Shown piece by piece: positions 19,087 through 26,699 of a DNA stretch of 47,000 nt. This DNA is from Luteimonas sp. ANT-B3E (lineage in GTDB: Bacteria; Pseudomonadota; Gammaproteobacteria; Xanthomonadales; Xanthomonadaceae). The DNA lies in assembly GCA_001683895.1 (NCBI GenBank), contig LXQJ01000054.1, positions 17,434 to 64,433 of the forward strand. Reading direction: 5' to 3'. The notes below the pieces were generated by a model. That model saw only the letters and a program-made list of their open reading frames with translations. It was not told where the DNA came from and ran no database searches. Within the stretch, counting starts at the first letter, position 1; every line of letters starts with the position of its first letter. A program made the translations under genes and the position numbers.

Positions 19087-19804
19087 GCGCCCCCATCACC
19101 AGCGCATCGGTCGCGTGCTGGCGTCGCTGGATGCCGACCTGCTGCGCGACCGGCAGTGCTGGTTCGGCGGCGGTACCGCGATCGCCCTGACGCACGGAGA
19201 ATACCGCGAATCCGTCGATATCGATTTCCTTGTATCCGATGCAGTCGGATATCGCAGCCTGCGCCAGTCGTCGCGCGGCGCCACCGATCTCGGGCCGCTG
19301 ACCCGGGCGGGCATCACTCCGTTTCCGCTGCAGCGCGAGCTCCGCGCCGACCAGTACGGCATCCGCACCTTCGTGATGGTGGACGGCGTGGCGATCAAGT
19401 TCGAGATCGTGCGCGAGGGGCGAGTAGCCTTTGACGTGCCGGGCAGGAACGACCACGTCTGTGGGGTGGCCATGTTGTCGCGCCTGGACCTGGCGACGAG
19501 CAAGCTGTTGGCGAACGCCGACCGCTGGCGCGACGAGAGCGTGTTTTCACGCGATGCAATCGACCTGGCGATGATGGACCTGCCGCCGCGACAGCTGCTG
19601 CCTGCGCTGCGCAAGGCGATGGTGGCGTACGGGCCGGACGTGGCAACCGACCTCGGCTTGGCGCTAGCCTGGCTGCGCGAGCGCCCGCAGTGGCGCGCGC
19701 GCTGCACGCAGGCGCTGGCCATTGCGGTGCCGCCGGCCGCCGTGGTGCAGCGAATGCGCCTTCTGGCGCGGCGGCTGGCGACCGCGTCGGGACAGTTGGG
19801 ATGA
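19079..19804 (+). CDS. AbiEii/MNT-type nucleotidyltransferase toxin
   Basis: 241 residues, ATG 19079. Nucleotidyltransferase core: WFGGGTAIALTHGEYRESVDIDFLV, with GG and the catalytic Asp pair in DIDF, then VDGVAIKFEIVREG supplying a further acidic residue, and later a conserved Lys/Asp region LDLATSKLLANADRW. Related toxins transfer nucleotides to tRNA or other targets and are neutralised by a partner protein. It directly overlaps the next glycosyltransferase (ATGA at 19801-19804), so toxin translation may drive a polysaccharide gene. Confidence 0.85.
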   Translation: MFERPHHQRIGRVLASLDADLLRDRQCWFGGGTAIALTHGEYRESVDIDFLVSDAVGYRSLRQSSRGATDLGPLTRAGITPFPLQRELRADQYGIRTFVMVDGVAIKFEIVREGRVAFDVPGRNDHVCGVAMLSRLDLATSKLLANADRWRDESVFSRDAIDLAMMDLPPRQLLPALRKAMVAYGPDVATDLGLALAWLRERPQWRARCTQALAIAVPPAAVVQRMRLLARRLATASGQLG

Positions 19805-20928
19805 AAGTCGTCCTCTTCGCCAACACCGACTGGTACCTCTACAACTTCCGCCGCTCGCTGGCGCTGGCGCTTCAGGCGCAAGGTTTCAACGTGCTGCTGC
19901 TGTCGCCGCCCGGCGAGTACGGCGCGCGGCTGCAGGCGCTGGGCCTGCGCTGGCAGCCGGTGCCGATGGACCGGCGCAGCCTGGATCCGCTGGCCGAGCT
20001 GCGGGTGCTCGCGTGGCTGGTGGCGCTGCTGCGGCGGGAAAAGCCCGCGCTGGTGCACGGCTTCACCATCAAGTGCGCGGTGTACGGCTCGCTGGCAGCG
20101 CGGCTGGCCGGCGTGCCGGCGCGGGTCAACGCGGTGGCCGGCATGGGCTACGTGTTCACCAGCAACGACCTGAAGGCGCGCCTGCTGCGGCCGCTGGTGC
20201 GGGCGCTGATGCACGTGGCGCTGGACGGCAGGCGCGCGCGGCTGATCCTGCAGAACCCCGACGACGTGGCGCTGTTCACCCGCGCGCGGCTGGTGCACCC
20301 GGACCGCATCCGCCTGGTGCCGGGGTCGGGCGTGGACTGCGCGCGCTTTACCGCGCGCGACGCGTCCGCCGCGCCGTCGACGCCGCTGCGCGTGCTGCTG
20401 GCCGCGCGCCTGCTGTGGGACAAGGGCCTGGCCGAGTACGTGGCCGCCGCGCGCCGGCTGCGGGGCGAGGGCAGGGCGATCAGCTTCCTGCTGGCCGGGG
20501 ACCCGGACCCGGGCAACCCGGCCGCGGTGCCGGTGGCGACCATCCAGGGCTGGGCCGACGAAGGTGTGCTGCAGTGGCTGGGCCACGTCGACGACATGCC
20601 GGCGCTGCTGGCGTCGGTCGACGTGGTGGTGCTGCCCAGCTACCGCGAGGGCCTGCCGAAGGGGCTGATCGAAGCCGCGGCGTGCGCACTGCCGCTGGTG
20701 ACCACCGACGTGCCGGGCTGCCGCGAGGTGGTGACCGGCGGCGTCGACGGCCTGCTGGTGCCGGTGCGCGACGCCGGTGCGCTGGCGGATGCGATCGCCC
20801 GGCTGCAGGACGACCCGGCGCTGGCGGCGCGTCTGGGCCAGGCGGCACGGAAGCGGGCGATGGCCGAGTTCGACGAGCGTAGCGTGATCTCGCGGACGAT
20901 CGCGGTGTACCGCGAACTGCTGCCGTGA
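19801..20928 (+). CDS. Glycosyltransferase family 4
   Basis: 375 residues, ATG 19801 overlapping the toxin stop. GT-B fold: N-terminal VVLFANTDWYLYNFRRSLALALQAQGF, mid VVNAVAGMGYVF-like region, donor domain LRVLLAARLLWDKGLAEYVAAARRL and the E-x7-E motif in PSYREGLPKGLIEAAACALPLVTTDVPGCREVV. The group often acts on lipid-linked GlcNAc/QuiNAc or FucNAc early in O-unit synthesis. A decayed copy of its first codons lies upstream at 18376-18516. Confidence 0.9.
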   Translation: MKVVLFANTDWYLYNFRRSLALALQAQGFNVLLLSPPGEYGARLQALGLRWQPVPMDRRSLDPLAELRVLAWLVALLRREKPALVHGFTIKCAVYGSLAARLAGVPARVNAVAGMGYVFTSNDLKARLLRPLVRALMHVALDGRRARLILQNPDDVALFTRARLVHPDRIRLVPGSGVDCARFTARDASAAPSTPLRVLLAARLLWDKGLAEYVAAARRLRGEGRAISFLLAGDPDPGNPAAVPVATIQGWADEGVLQWLGHVDDMPALLASVDVVVLPSYREGLPKGLIEAAACALPLVTTDVPGCREVVTGGVDGLLVPVRDAGALADAIARLQDDPALAARLGQAARKRAMAEFDERSVISRTIAVYRELLP

Positions 20929-21362
20929 GCGCGACGCCCCGATGGCCGCGGGCGCTCGGGGTCGCGCTGCTGCTGCTGGCGATCGCAGCGCTGCTGGTCG
21001 CAGTGACGGTGTCGCCGGCGACGATGTCGTGGCTGCGCGTCGACCACCCGATGTTCGGCGAGCCGATGAACTGGCTGGAGCGCCTGTCGCCTGCCGTAGG
21101 GCTGGTGCACGTGCTGCTGTTTACCGGCATCGCGCTGCCGCTGGCGCTGCTGTGGCGCGGCGCGTGGTGGAAGCTGGCGTTGGTGCTGCTGGCGCTGGCG
21201 GTGGGGTCGGAGCTGCTGCAGTTCCTGATCCCCGGACGCAACCCGCGGGTGGTGGACGTGCACGATGACGTGTTGGGCGGGGCCCTCGGACTCATGGTCG
21301 GCCTGGGCCTGCGGCGCATGTGGGGGCTGCTGCGTACCACTCGCGAAACAACACTAGGCTGA
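20925..21362 (+). CDS. VanZ-like membrane protein
   Basis: 145 residues, GTG 20925 overlapping the glycosyltransferase stop. Four predicted membrane segments and the VanZ-family C-terminal pattern SELLQFLIPGRNPRVVDVHDDVLGGALGLMVG. The molecular function of such proteins in polysaccharide operons is not established. It is the last gene of the overlapping operon; a 193-base gap follows. Confidence 0.8.
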   Translation: MSATPRWPRALGVALLLLAIAALLVAVTVSPATMSWLRVDHPMFGEPMNWLERLSPAVGLVHVLLFTGIALPLALLWRGAWWKLALVLLALAVGSELLQFLIPGRNPRVVDVHDDVLGGALGLMVGLGLRRMWGLLRTTRETTLG

Positions 21363-21432
21363 GACGATCCGCGCGAATTGCGCGCGGGAGTGGCGCCACC
21401 TCGGTCTCGCACGACGATCCAGACCGATGGTC

Positions 21433-21527
21433 GTCACATTGACGCGCCAATCTCGCGTCCCGCGTGTGACGCAATGCACAAGTCGGCGATTTGTGTGACA
21501 TACGTCTCGGAACAACCCACATACAAT
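21433..21527 (+). promoter_or_regulatory. Upstream region of the WecA-type gene, candidate promoter
   Basis: TACAAT at 21522-21527 is a good -10 element 28 bases before the ATG; a matching -35 is not clear. Three GTCACA/TGTGAC words lie upstream (21433-21438, 21465-21470, 21494-21499), half-sites reminiscent of CRP/Clp-family binding words, but not spaced as a single consensus site. Confidence 0.35.
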
Positions 21528-21555
21528 GCCGCCGCGAGCAGAAGGAAAAAAACCG

Positions 21556-22692
21556 ATGGGGTGGTGGTTCGACGCAGGCGTGGTGCATGCCGCCGCCGCA
21601 GCGGTATTGACGTGGGTGGTGATGCGCTGGCTGCATCCGTTTGCCACCCGCCTGAACCTGCTCGACTTCCCTGAAGGCCGCAAGGACCACGCCCACCCGA
21701 CGCCGATCACCGGGGGGCTGGCGATGCTGGTGGCCTTCGGGCTGGTCGGTGTGGTCAGCCTGGGCAGCCATGCGTCGAGCACGCTGGTGTCGTTCATCGC
21801 TGCGGCAGCGCTGCTCGTGGCTGTAGGACTGTACGACGACCGCCACGACCTGCGCTGGTACTGGCGCATCCTGGCCCAGGTGGTGGCGGCGCTGATCATG
21901 GTCTACGGCGCCGGCGTGCGCGTGGAGCAGTTGGGCGCAGCGTTCGGCGCCGAGGGGCTGTCGTTGGGATACCTGGCGGTGCCGTTCACGGTGTTTGCGA
22001 CCGTCGGCATCATCAACGCGGTCAACATGGTCGACGGCGCCGACGGTTTGGCCGGGCTGCTGGTGGTGGCGGCGCTGGTGATGCTGACCGGAGCCAGCCT
22101 GTACGCCGGCAACGCCGGGCTTGCGCGGCACGCGCTGATGGTGGCGGGCGCGGTCGGGGCGTTCCTGCTCTACAACATGCGCTTTCCGTGGCAGCGCCGC
22201 GCCAAGGCCTTCATGGGCAATGCGGGCAGCGCGTTCCTGGGGCTTGTGATCGCGTGGGTGATGTTTCGCCTTACCCAGAACGCCAGCCACCCGGTGAACC
22301 CGGTGCTGGCACTGTGGCTGGTGCCGGTGCCGATCATGGACTGCCTGGTGCTGACCGCGCGCCGGCTGCGCGAGGGCCGGTCGCCGTTCGCGGCCGGACG
22401 CGACCACATCCACCACTTCATGATCGACGCCGGCTTTGGACCGACGCAGGCGGCGATGACGCTGACGGTCGCGACGTTCGGCATCGGCCTGACCGCGGGG
22501 CAGGCGATGCGGATGGACGTGCCGCATCCGGTGCTGCTGGGCGCTTTCCTGCTGCTGTGCGCGTTCTGGTACTGGCTGACATCCAACCGCATGCGCGCGA
22601 TCAACGCGCTGCACTGGGTACGGTCGCGCGCGGTGTTCGGTGACCTCGAAGGCGCGCCGGCCGCGCAGCAGCAGCGTGCCGACGGTCGCTGA
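21556..22692 (+). CDS. Undecaprenyl-phosphate HexNAc-1-phosphate transferase (WecA/WbpL family)
   Basis: 378 residues, ATG 21556 with GAAGGA at 21541-21546; the ATG at 21526 lies inside the promoter region. About ten membrane segments. PNPT motifs: VGLYDDRHDLRWY (DDxxD-like), NAVNMVDGADGLAG, and DHIHH near the C-terminus. It starts O-unit synthesis by transferring HexNAc-1-phosphate to undecaprenyl phosphate. In the usual GDxGS motif this protein has Asn222 (FMGNAGS) in place of Asp. It has its own promoter and closes the polysaccharide locus. Confidence 0.88.
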   Translation: MGWWFDAGVVHAAAAAVLTWVVMRWLHPFATRLNLLDFPEGRKDHAHPTPITGGLAMLVAFGLVGVVSLGSHASSTLVSFIAAAALLVAVGLYDDRHDLRWYWRILAQVVAALIMVYGAGVRVEQLGAAFGAEGLSLGYLAVPFTVFATVGIINAVNMVDGADGLAGLLVVAALVMLTGASLYAGNAGLARHALMVAGAVGAFLLYNMRFPWQRRAKAFMGNAGSAFLGLVIAWVMFRLTQNASHPVNPVLALWLVPVPIMDCLVLTARRLREGRSPFAAGRDHIHHFMIDAGFGPTQAAMTLTVATFGIGLTAGQAMRMDVPHPVLLGAFLLLCAFWYWLTSNRMRAINALHWVRSRAVFGDLEGAPAAQQQRADGR

Positions 22693-22800
22693 GCACCACA
22701 GCACTGCCGCTGCCGCGCGTGACGACCACAGCGCCCCTGCCGCGGCCGCCGGGCGCGAAGCTGCTACCTTGCCGCGGCGCGCCAAGCCGCGCCCCATCCC

Positions 22801-22887
22801 GCCCGGATGGCGAAACTGGTAGACGCAAGGGACTTAAAATCCCTCGGCCGCAAGGCCGTGTCGGTTCGATCCCGACTCCGGGCACCA
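22801..22887 (+). tRNA. tRNA-Leu (anticodon TAA)
   Basis: GCCCGGA pairs with TCCGGGC, with ACCA encoded at the end. D-loop GGTAGACGC, anticodon arm AGGGA-CTTAAAA-TCCCT giving TAA, a long class II variable arm (CGGCCGCAAGGCCGTG) and GGTTCGATCCC in the T arm. Confidence 0.97.
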
Positions 22888-22966
22888 AATGTGCAGTAGC
22901 ACGGATGGCTTCAGGCCCATACCGGCTGCAGGTATCGCAACGAGGGGGTTGCCAGGCGCAGCGCCC

Positions 22967-23630
22967 TCATGTCCTGCGACTGCGGATCGAGCGTTGTCCT
23001 GAATGACTGCAGGCTCGAAGGTCATGGAGAGGCGCGACCCCATCACGTCGCGGTCTGATGCGACAGAGCCACAGGACCGCAAGTTTTTGCATCGCGCAGA
23101 GGTCGGAGCGAGTCGACCGCCAAAGGAGCGGTGCCCGCTGACAGCCCGAATTCGGACAGGGCGTGCAGGTCATCGACGAACGAGAGGTCGGCCGATTCGC
23201 GCACGCCTTTGACGAACAGATGCCGAAGCTGCGGCAGACTCGACAGGTGCCGCAGCCCGACCAGCGAGGGCGAGTTGCCCAAATACAGCGCGGCAAGGGA
23301 GGGGTGGCCCGCGATCTGCTCGATTGACCTGACCGCGCTCCACTTCACGAACAGCCCTTCAAGTCCGCCGATCTGCACGGCTGAATCAAACATGCGCTGG
23401 CTGACCTTGCTGCGGAACACCAAGGTACGCAAATGCAGGTTTGGCAGCAACGCACACCACTCATCCACCAGCTGTCGCTGCTGAGCGGTCGTCAGTTCCG
23501 TCTGTGTGCATTCCAGGTAGAGGACGCCAGAGGTATCGTACTCACGGGGATGGCGCACGAGGCGGGGAATCGGGCCCGACATTTGAAGCGCTGGCCAGTA
23601 TCCATACTCCAGCTGATGTTCGGACAACAT
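22967..23630 (-). pseudogene. Leucine-rich-repeat-like protein, frameshifted near 23085
   Basis: From ATG 23630 the frame gives 195 residues with LRR-like spacing (SIEQIAGHPSLAALYLGN, LVGLRHLSSLPQLRHLFVKG, LSFVDDLHALSEFGLSAG). After SLRPLRD it turns to non-LRR sequence and stops at 23043. In the next frame the repeat continues from the same point as MQKLAVLWLCRIRP and DGVAPLHDLR, ending at 22967. A single-base deletion beside a run of A is the simplest cause; a sequencing error cannot be excluded. It starts 12 bases after the grpB-family stop, so the two form an operon. Function unknown. Confidence 0.65.
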
Positions 23631-23642
23631 CTGCCGGAGACC

Positions 23643-24218
23643 TCAAGAGTGGAATGATTTCAGCTGCGAGGGAGCACGCACCGAATCGTGCACGATTCTT
23701 GCGTTGCCTGCCGCCTGCCAAAGCAGGGCGAGCTGTTGGTGCTCGCTGACGAATGCGTGCTTCCTTGCGTTGTATCCCCGCATGTCGGCGCCATGAGCCG
23801 GGGCAAGACGCGCCTTGAGCACGCTGTAGGCCAGGACGGAGCAGGAATTTGCACACACGTAGTCCCGAAACGCCAGGTGCGGGAGGACGTTGTGGGAACC
23901 CGCTGAGCGCGCGCGGATCTGGTGCGTGCGCTGGCCGGCGTCGCTGTCGCGGCGGAAGTAGCGCCAGCCCTTGATGCCGAACTCGCCCATCGCCTCATAG
24001 CCGACGTCGACCAGCCGGCGCGTGCTGGCATCGAGCGCATCCAGCGTTGGAGTCTCCAGCAGCATCTCGATGACCGGTGTCGCGTTGCTCCTTGGAATGG
24101 CCGTGCTGCCGATGTGATGCAGCTGCACGACGGCGCCTAGCATCACTGCCACGATGTCGTCGGCAGCCTGCTGGAACATCGGTGCCCAGGCTGGGTCGTG
24201 GTCGACGATGCGGATCAT
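23643..24218 (-). CDS. GrpB family (UPF0157) nucleotidyltransferase-like protein
   Basis: 191 residues, ATG 24218 on the minus strand. Family features: MIRIVDHDPAWAPMFQQAADDI, HHIGSTAIP, GYEAMGEFGIKGWRYF, RTHQIRA, HLAFRDYVCANSCSVLAYSVLK. The usual G-L-x-A-K-P-I-I-D after the HIGST motif reads RSNATPVIEM here, so Lys and Asp expected near the active site are replaced. It may be a degenerate or altered enzyme. The long open frame extending upstream is antisense to the glutamate-synthase-like gene and is not coding. Confidence 0.8.
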   Translation of the reverse strand: MIRIVDHDPAWAPMFQQAADDIVAVMLGAVVQLHHIGSTAIPRSNATPVIEMLLETPTLDALDASTRRLVDVGYEAMGEFGIKGWRYFRRDSDAGQRTHQIRARSAGSHNVLPHLAFRDYVCANSCSVLAYSVLKARLAPAHGADMRGYNARKHAFVSEHQQLALLWQAAGNARIVHDSVRAPSQLKSFHS

Positions 24219-24398
24219 GTGGTGTCTGCAGAAGCCGGTAGCACCGTGGTTCCGGAGGGCATGCCAGAACCGCGTCGTTGGTCGAAAAGGCCGGTGGATA
24301 CGACGGGTGATGAACGCCCGGTTCGTCGCCTGTGGGACCATTCCATGCTGCCGTCGCGCGTTCGCGCCGGCCATGTCCTGCCGCCCGAGGTGCCGCCC

Positions 24399-26036
24399 AT
24401 GCTCCGCTATGCCCTGTTCGCCGTCTGCGTCCTCGTGCTGCTGCTGTCGCTGGCCATGGGTCTGCGTGACCAGTGGATGTGGGCGGGATGGTGGTGGCTG
24501 GCCGCGGTGTCGGCGGTGCTGGTCGCGGTTGGCATCGCCGACATGCGCCAGGTGCGCAGCACGCTGCGGCGGACGTATCCGATCCTCGCGCATTTCCGCT
24601 ACGGGCTGGAGTCGATAGGCCCGGAGATCCGGCAGTACTTCATCGAGCCCGACGACGCCGAGGTGCCGTTCTCGCGCCAGCAGCGCGCGCTGGTGTACCA
24701 GCGCTCCAAGCACGTGACCGACACGGTCCCGTTCGGCACCATCGGCGACGTGTACGCGGTGGACTACGAGTGGATCAACCACTCGGTGGTGCCGACGCGG
24801 ATCCCGTCGGCTGACTTCCGCACCTGTATCGGCCCCAGCCGCGCGCAGCCGTATGACGCCAGCATCTTCAACATCTCGGCGATGAGCTTCGGCTCGCTGT
24901 CGGCAGCCGCGGTGCGCGCACTCAACGCCGGTGCAAAGCGCGGCAACTTCTATCACGACACCGGCGAAGGCTCGATCTCGCCATACCACCGCGAGGCCGG
25001 CGGCGACCTGGTGTGGGAGATCGGTTCGGGCTACTTCGGCTGTCGCGACGAGGCGGGGCGATTCGACGAGGGCCGCTTCGTCGCCAATGCCTGCGACCCG
25101 CGGGTGAAGATGATCGAGGTCAAGCTGTCGCAGGGCGCGAAGCCCGGCCACGGCGGCATGCTGCCGGGGCCCAAGGTGACCGCCGAGATCGCGGCGGCGC
25201 GGGGCGTGCCGCAGGGCGTCGACTGCCTGTCGCCGGCGGCGCACTCGGCGTTCTCGACGCCGATCGGACTGCTGGAATACGTCGACCGCCTGCGCACGCT
25301 GTCGGGCGGCAAGCCCGTGGGATTCAAGCTGGCGGTCGGGCATCCGTGGGAATGGTTCGGCATCGCCAAGGCGATGCGCGAGACCGGGCTGCTGCCGGAC
25401 TTCATCATCGTCGACGGCGCAGAGGGCGGGACGGGCGCGGCGCCGGTGGAGTTCGTGGACCACGTGGGCGTGCCGATGCACGAAGCGCTGATGCTGGTGC
25501 ACAACACGCTCGTGGGGCTGGACCTGCGCCAGAAAATCACGGTCGGCGGAGCGGGCAAGATCACCAGCGCCTTCGATATCGCGCGCACGCTGGCGATGGG
25601 CGCCGACACCTGCAACGCCGGTCGCGGCTTCATGTTCGCGCTGGGCTGCATCCAGTCGCGCACCTGCCACACCGACCGCTGCCCCACGGGGGTGGCGACG
25701 CAGGACCCGAAGCGCTGGAAGCAGATGGACGTACCCGACAAGGCGTCGCGGGTGTTCCAGTTCCACCGCAACACGCTGCTGGCGCTGCGCGACCTGCTGT
25801 GCGCGGCCGGCCTGGAGAGCCCGCACCAGCTGGGCCCCGAGCACATCCTGCGCCGCGTGACGCCGACCGAAGTGCGCTCGCTGGGCGCGCTGTACCAGTT
25901 CCTGTCACCGGGGGCGCTGCTAGACGAGGTGCCGCCGCACGCCGTGTTCCGCGAGTTCTGGGCGCGGGCGCGGAGCGACAGCTTCCACGCGGAGACGCAT
26001 GCGCGCAGCCTGCGGACGACGGCGGCGACGGGCTGA
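24399..26036 (+). CDS. FMN-binding glutamate synthase family protein, membrane anchored
   Basis: 545 residues, ATG 24399 with GAGG at 24387-24390. Two N-terminal membrane segments (LFAVCVLVLLLSLAMGL and WWWLAAVSAVLVAVGIA) precede a GltB-type FMN barrel: SAMSFGSLSAAAVRALN, DTGEGSISPYH, KPGHGGMLPGPKVT, VDGAEGGTGAAP. The Fe-S cluster motif is CIQSRTCHTDRCPTGVATQ. The glutaminase domain of true glutamate synthase is absent. The physiological reaction of this stand-alone family is not settled. It diverges from the grpB-family gene. Confidence 0.9.
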   Translation: MLRYALFAVCVLVLLLSLAMGLRDQWMWAGWWWLAAVSAVLVAVGIADMRQVRSTLRRTYPILAHFRYGLESIGPEIRQYFIEPDDAEVPFSRQQRALVYQRSKHVTDTVPFGTIGDVYAVDYEWINHSVVPTRIPSADFRTCIGPSRAQPYDASIFNISAMSFGSLSAAAVRALNAGAKRGNFYHDTGEGSISPYHREAGGDLVWEIGSGYFGCRDEAGRFDEGRFVANACDPRVKMIEVKLSQGAKPGHGGMLPGPKVTAEIAAARGVPQGVDCLSPAAHSAFSTPIGLLEYVDRLRTLSGGKPVGFKLAVGHPWEWFGIAKAMRETGLLPDFIIVDGAEGGTGAAPVEFVDHVGVPMHEALMLVHNTLVGLDLRQKITVGGAGKITSAFDIARTLAMGADTCNAGRGFMFALGCIQSRTCHTDRCPTGVATQDPKRWKQMDVPDKASRVFQFHRNTLLALRDLLCAAGLESPHQLGPEHILRRVTPTEVRSLGALYQFLSPGALLDEVPPHAVFREFWARARSDSFHAETHARSLRTTAATG

Positions 26037-26082
26037 GGGGGGCGGCGGGCGGTCTAGAGAGGGAATCGGCAGCGTCAACTCC

Positions 26083-26119
26083 AAAAGCCGAAAGCCGAAA
26101 GCCGAAAGCCGAAAGCTGA
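26083..26119 (+). repeat. Short tandem heptamer array (AAAGCCG)
   Basis: About five copies of AAAGCCG, the last one degenerate (AAAGCTG), 47 bases after the glutamate-synthase-like gene. It probably arose by slippage. Confidence 0.8.
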
Positions 26120-26142
26120 AGACTGAATGCTGAAGAGCGAAC

Positions 26143-26600
26143 GCCCGGGCTTCGGGCTATCGCGGCGGGATACGGGGGTATCGCTACCGGTTCGGTTGGG
26201 CCGTCCGCTGTGCGGCCGGTCCAGCCCGGCCCAGCGGGCCGGGCGTTCGCAAGGGCCGCGCGGCAGTGCCGCGCAAGCGGCCCTTGCTCACCCTGCCCAA
26301 CTCACCGGCGGGCACATCCATGTGCCCTTTACCCGACACCCCCGTACACCGTCGCGGCGCGGTGGCATCGACGGATGCACTGCTTCCTTGCGGACAAGCG
26401 GGACGTCGGCTCCGGATGGCGGCGCAGCCGCTTGATCGTCCGAAACCAAGCCATTCGGCTGGGAGGCGGGTGATGGGGTGCTGCGCAGAGTGGGCCCTGG
26501 ATGGCCCACGGCCCCTCCATCCGGCCATGGATGGCCGGATGGAGGGGACGAAGCAGCTCCCCATCGCCGGCCTCCCTCGCGACAACAGCCGAAGCTGCTC
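26143..26600 (+). repeat. 458-bp intergenic repeat, copy A
   Basis: It aligns over its full length with the reverse complement of 28170-28627. It contains a compound hairpin (26250-26286, CAAGGGCCGC/GCGGCCCTTG with a second inner stem), the palindrome GGGCACAT-CC-ATGTGCCC (26310-26327) and a perfect 17-bp stem (26512-26528 with 26531-26547). Open frames across it have no ribosome-binding site and occur on both strands, so it is treated as non-coding. Together with 26601-26699 it fills the space between two convergent genes. Confidence 0.85.
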
Positions 26601-26699
26601 TAAAAGCAGCGCTTCGCGCCAAGACCAAATGCGCCAAGACGCCGTACCAGAGAGCACCCGTCGATAGCCTCTCCCGCGAAACCGGTTGAAGCGCCGTCC

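Noticed and set aside
22888-22966. Possible attachment site downstream of tRNA-Leu
   Set aside because: No repeat of the tRNA 3' end or integrase nearby.
24219-25844. Long minus-strand extension upstream of the grpB-family gene
   Set aside because: It is antisense to the glutamate-synthase-like gene; GrpB homology begins exactly at the ATG at 24218.
26127-26690. Several open frames in the 458-bp repeats with similar proteins in both copies
   Set aside because: Similarity follows from the DNA repeat; frames lack ribosome-binding sites and occur on both strands across strong hairpins.
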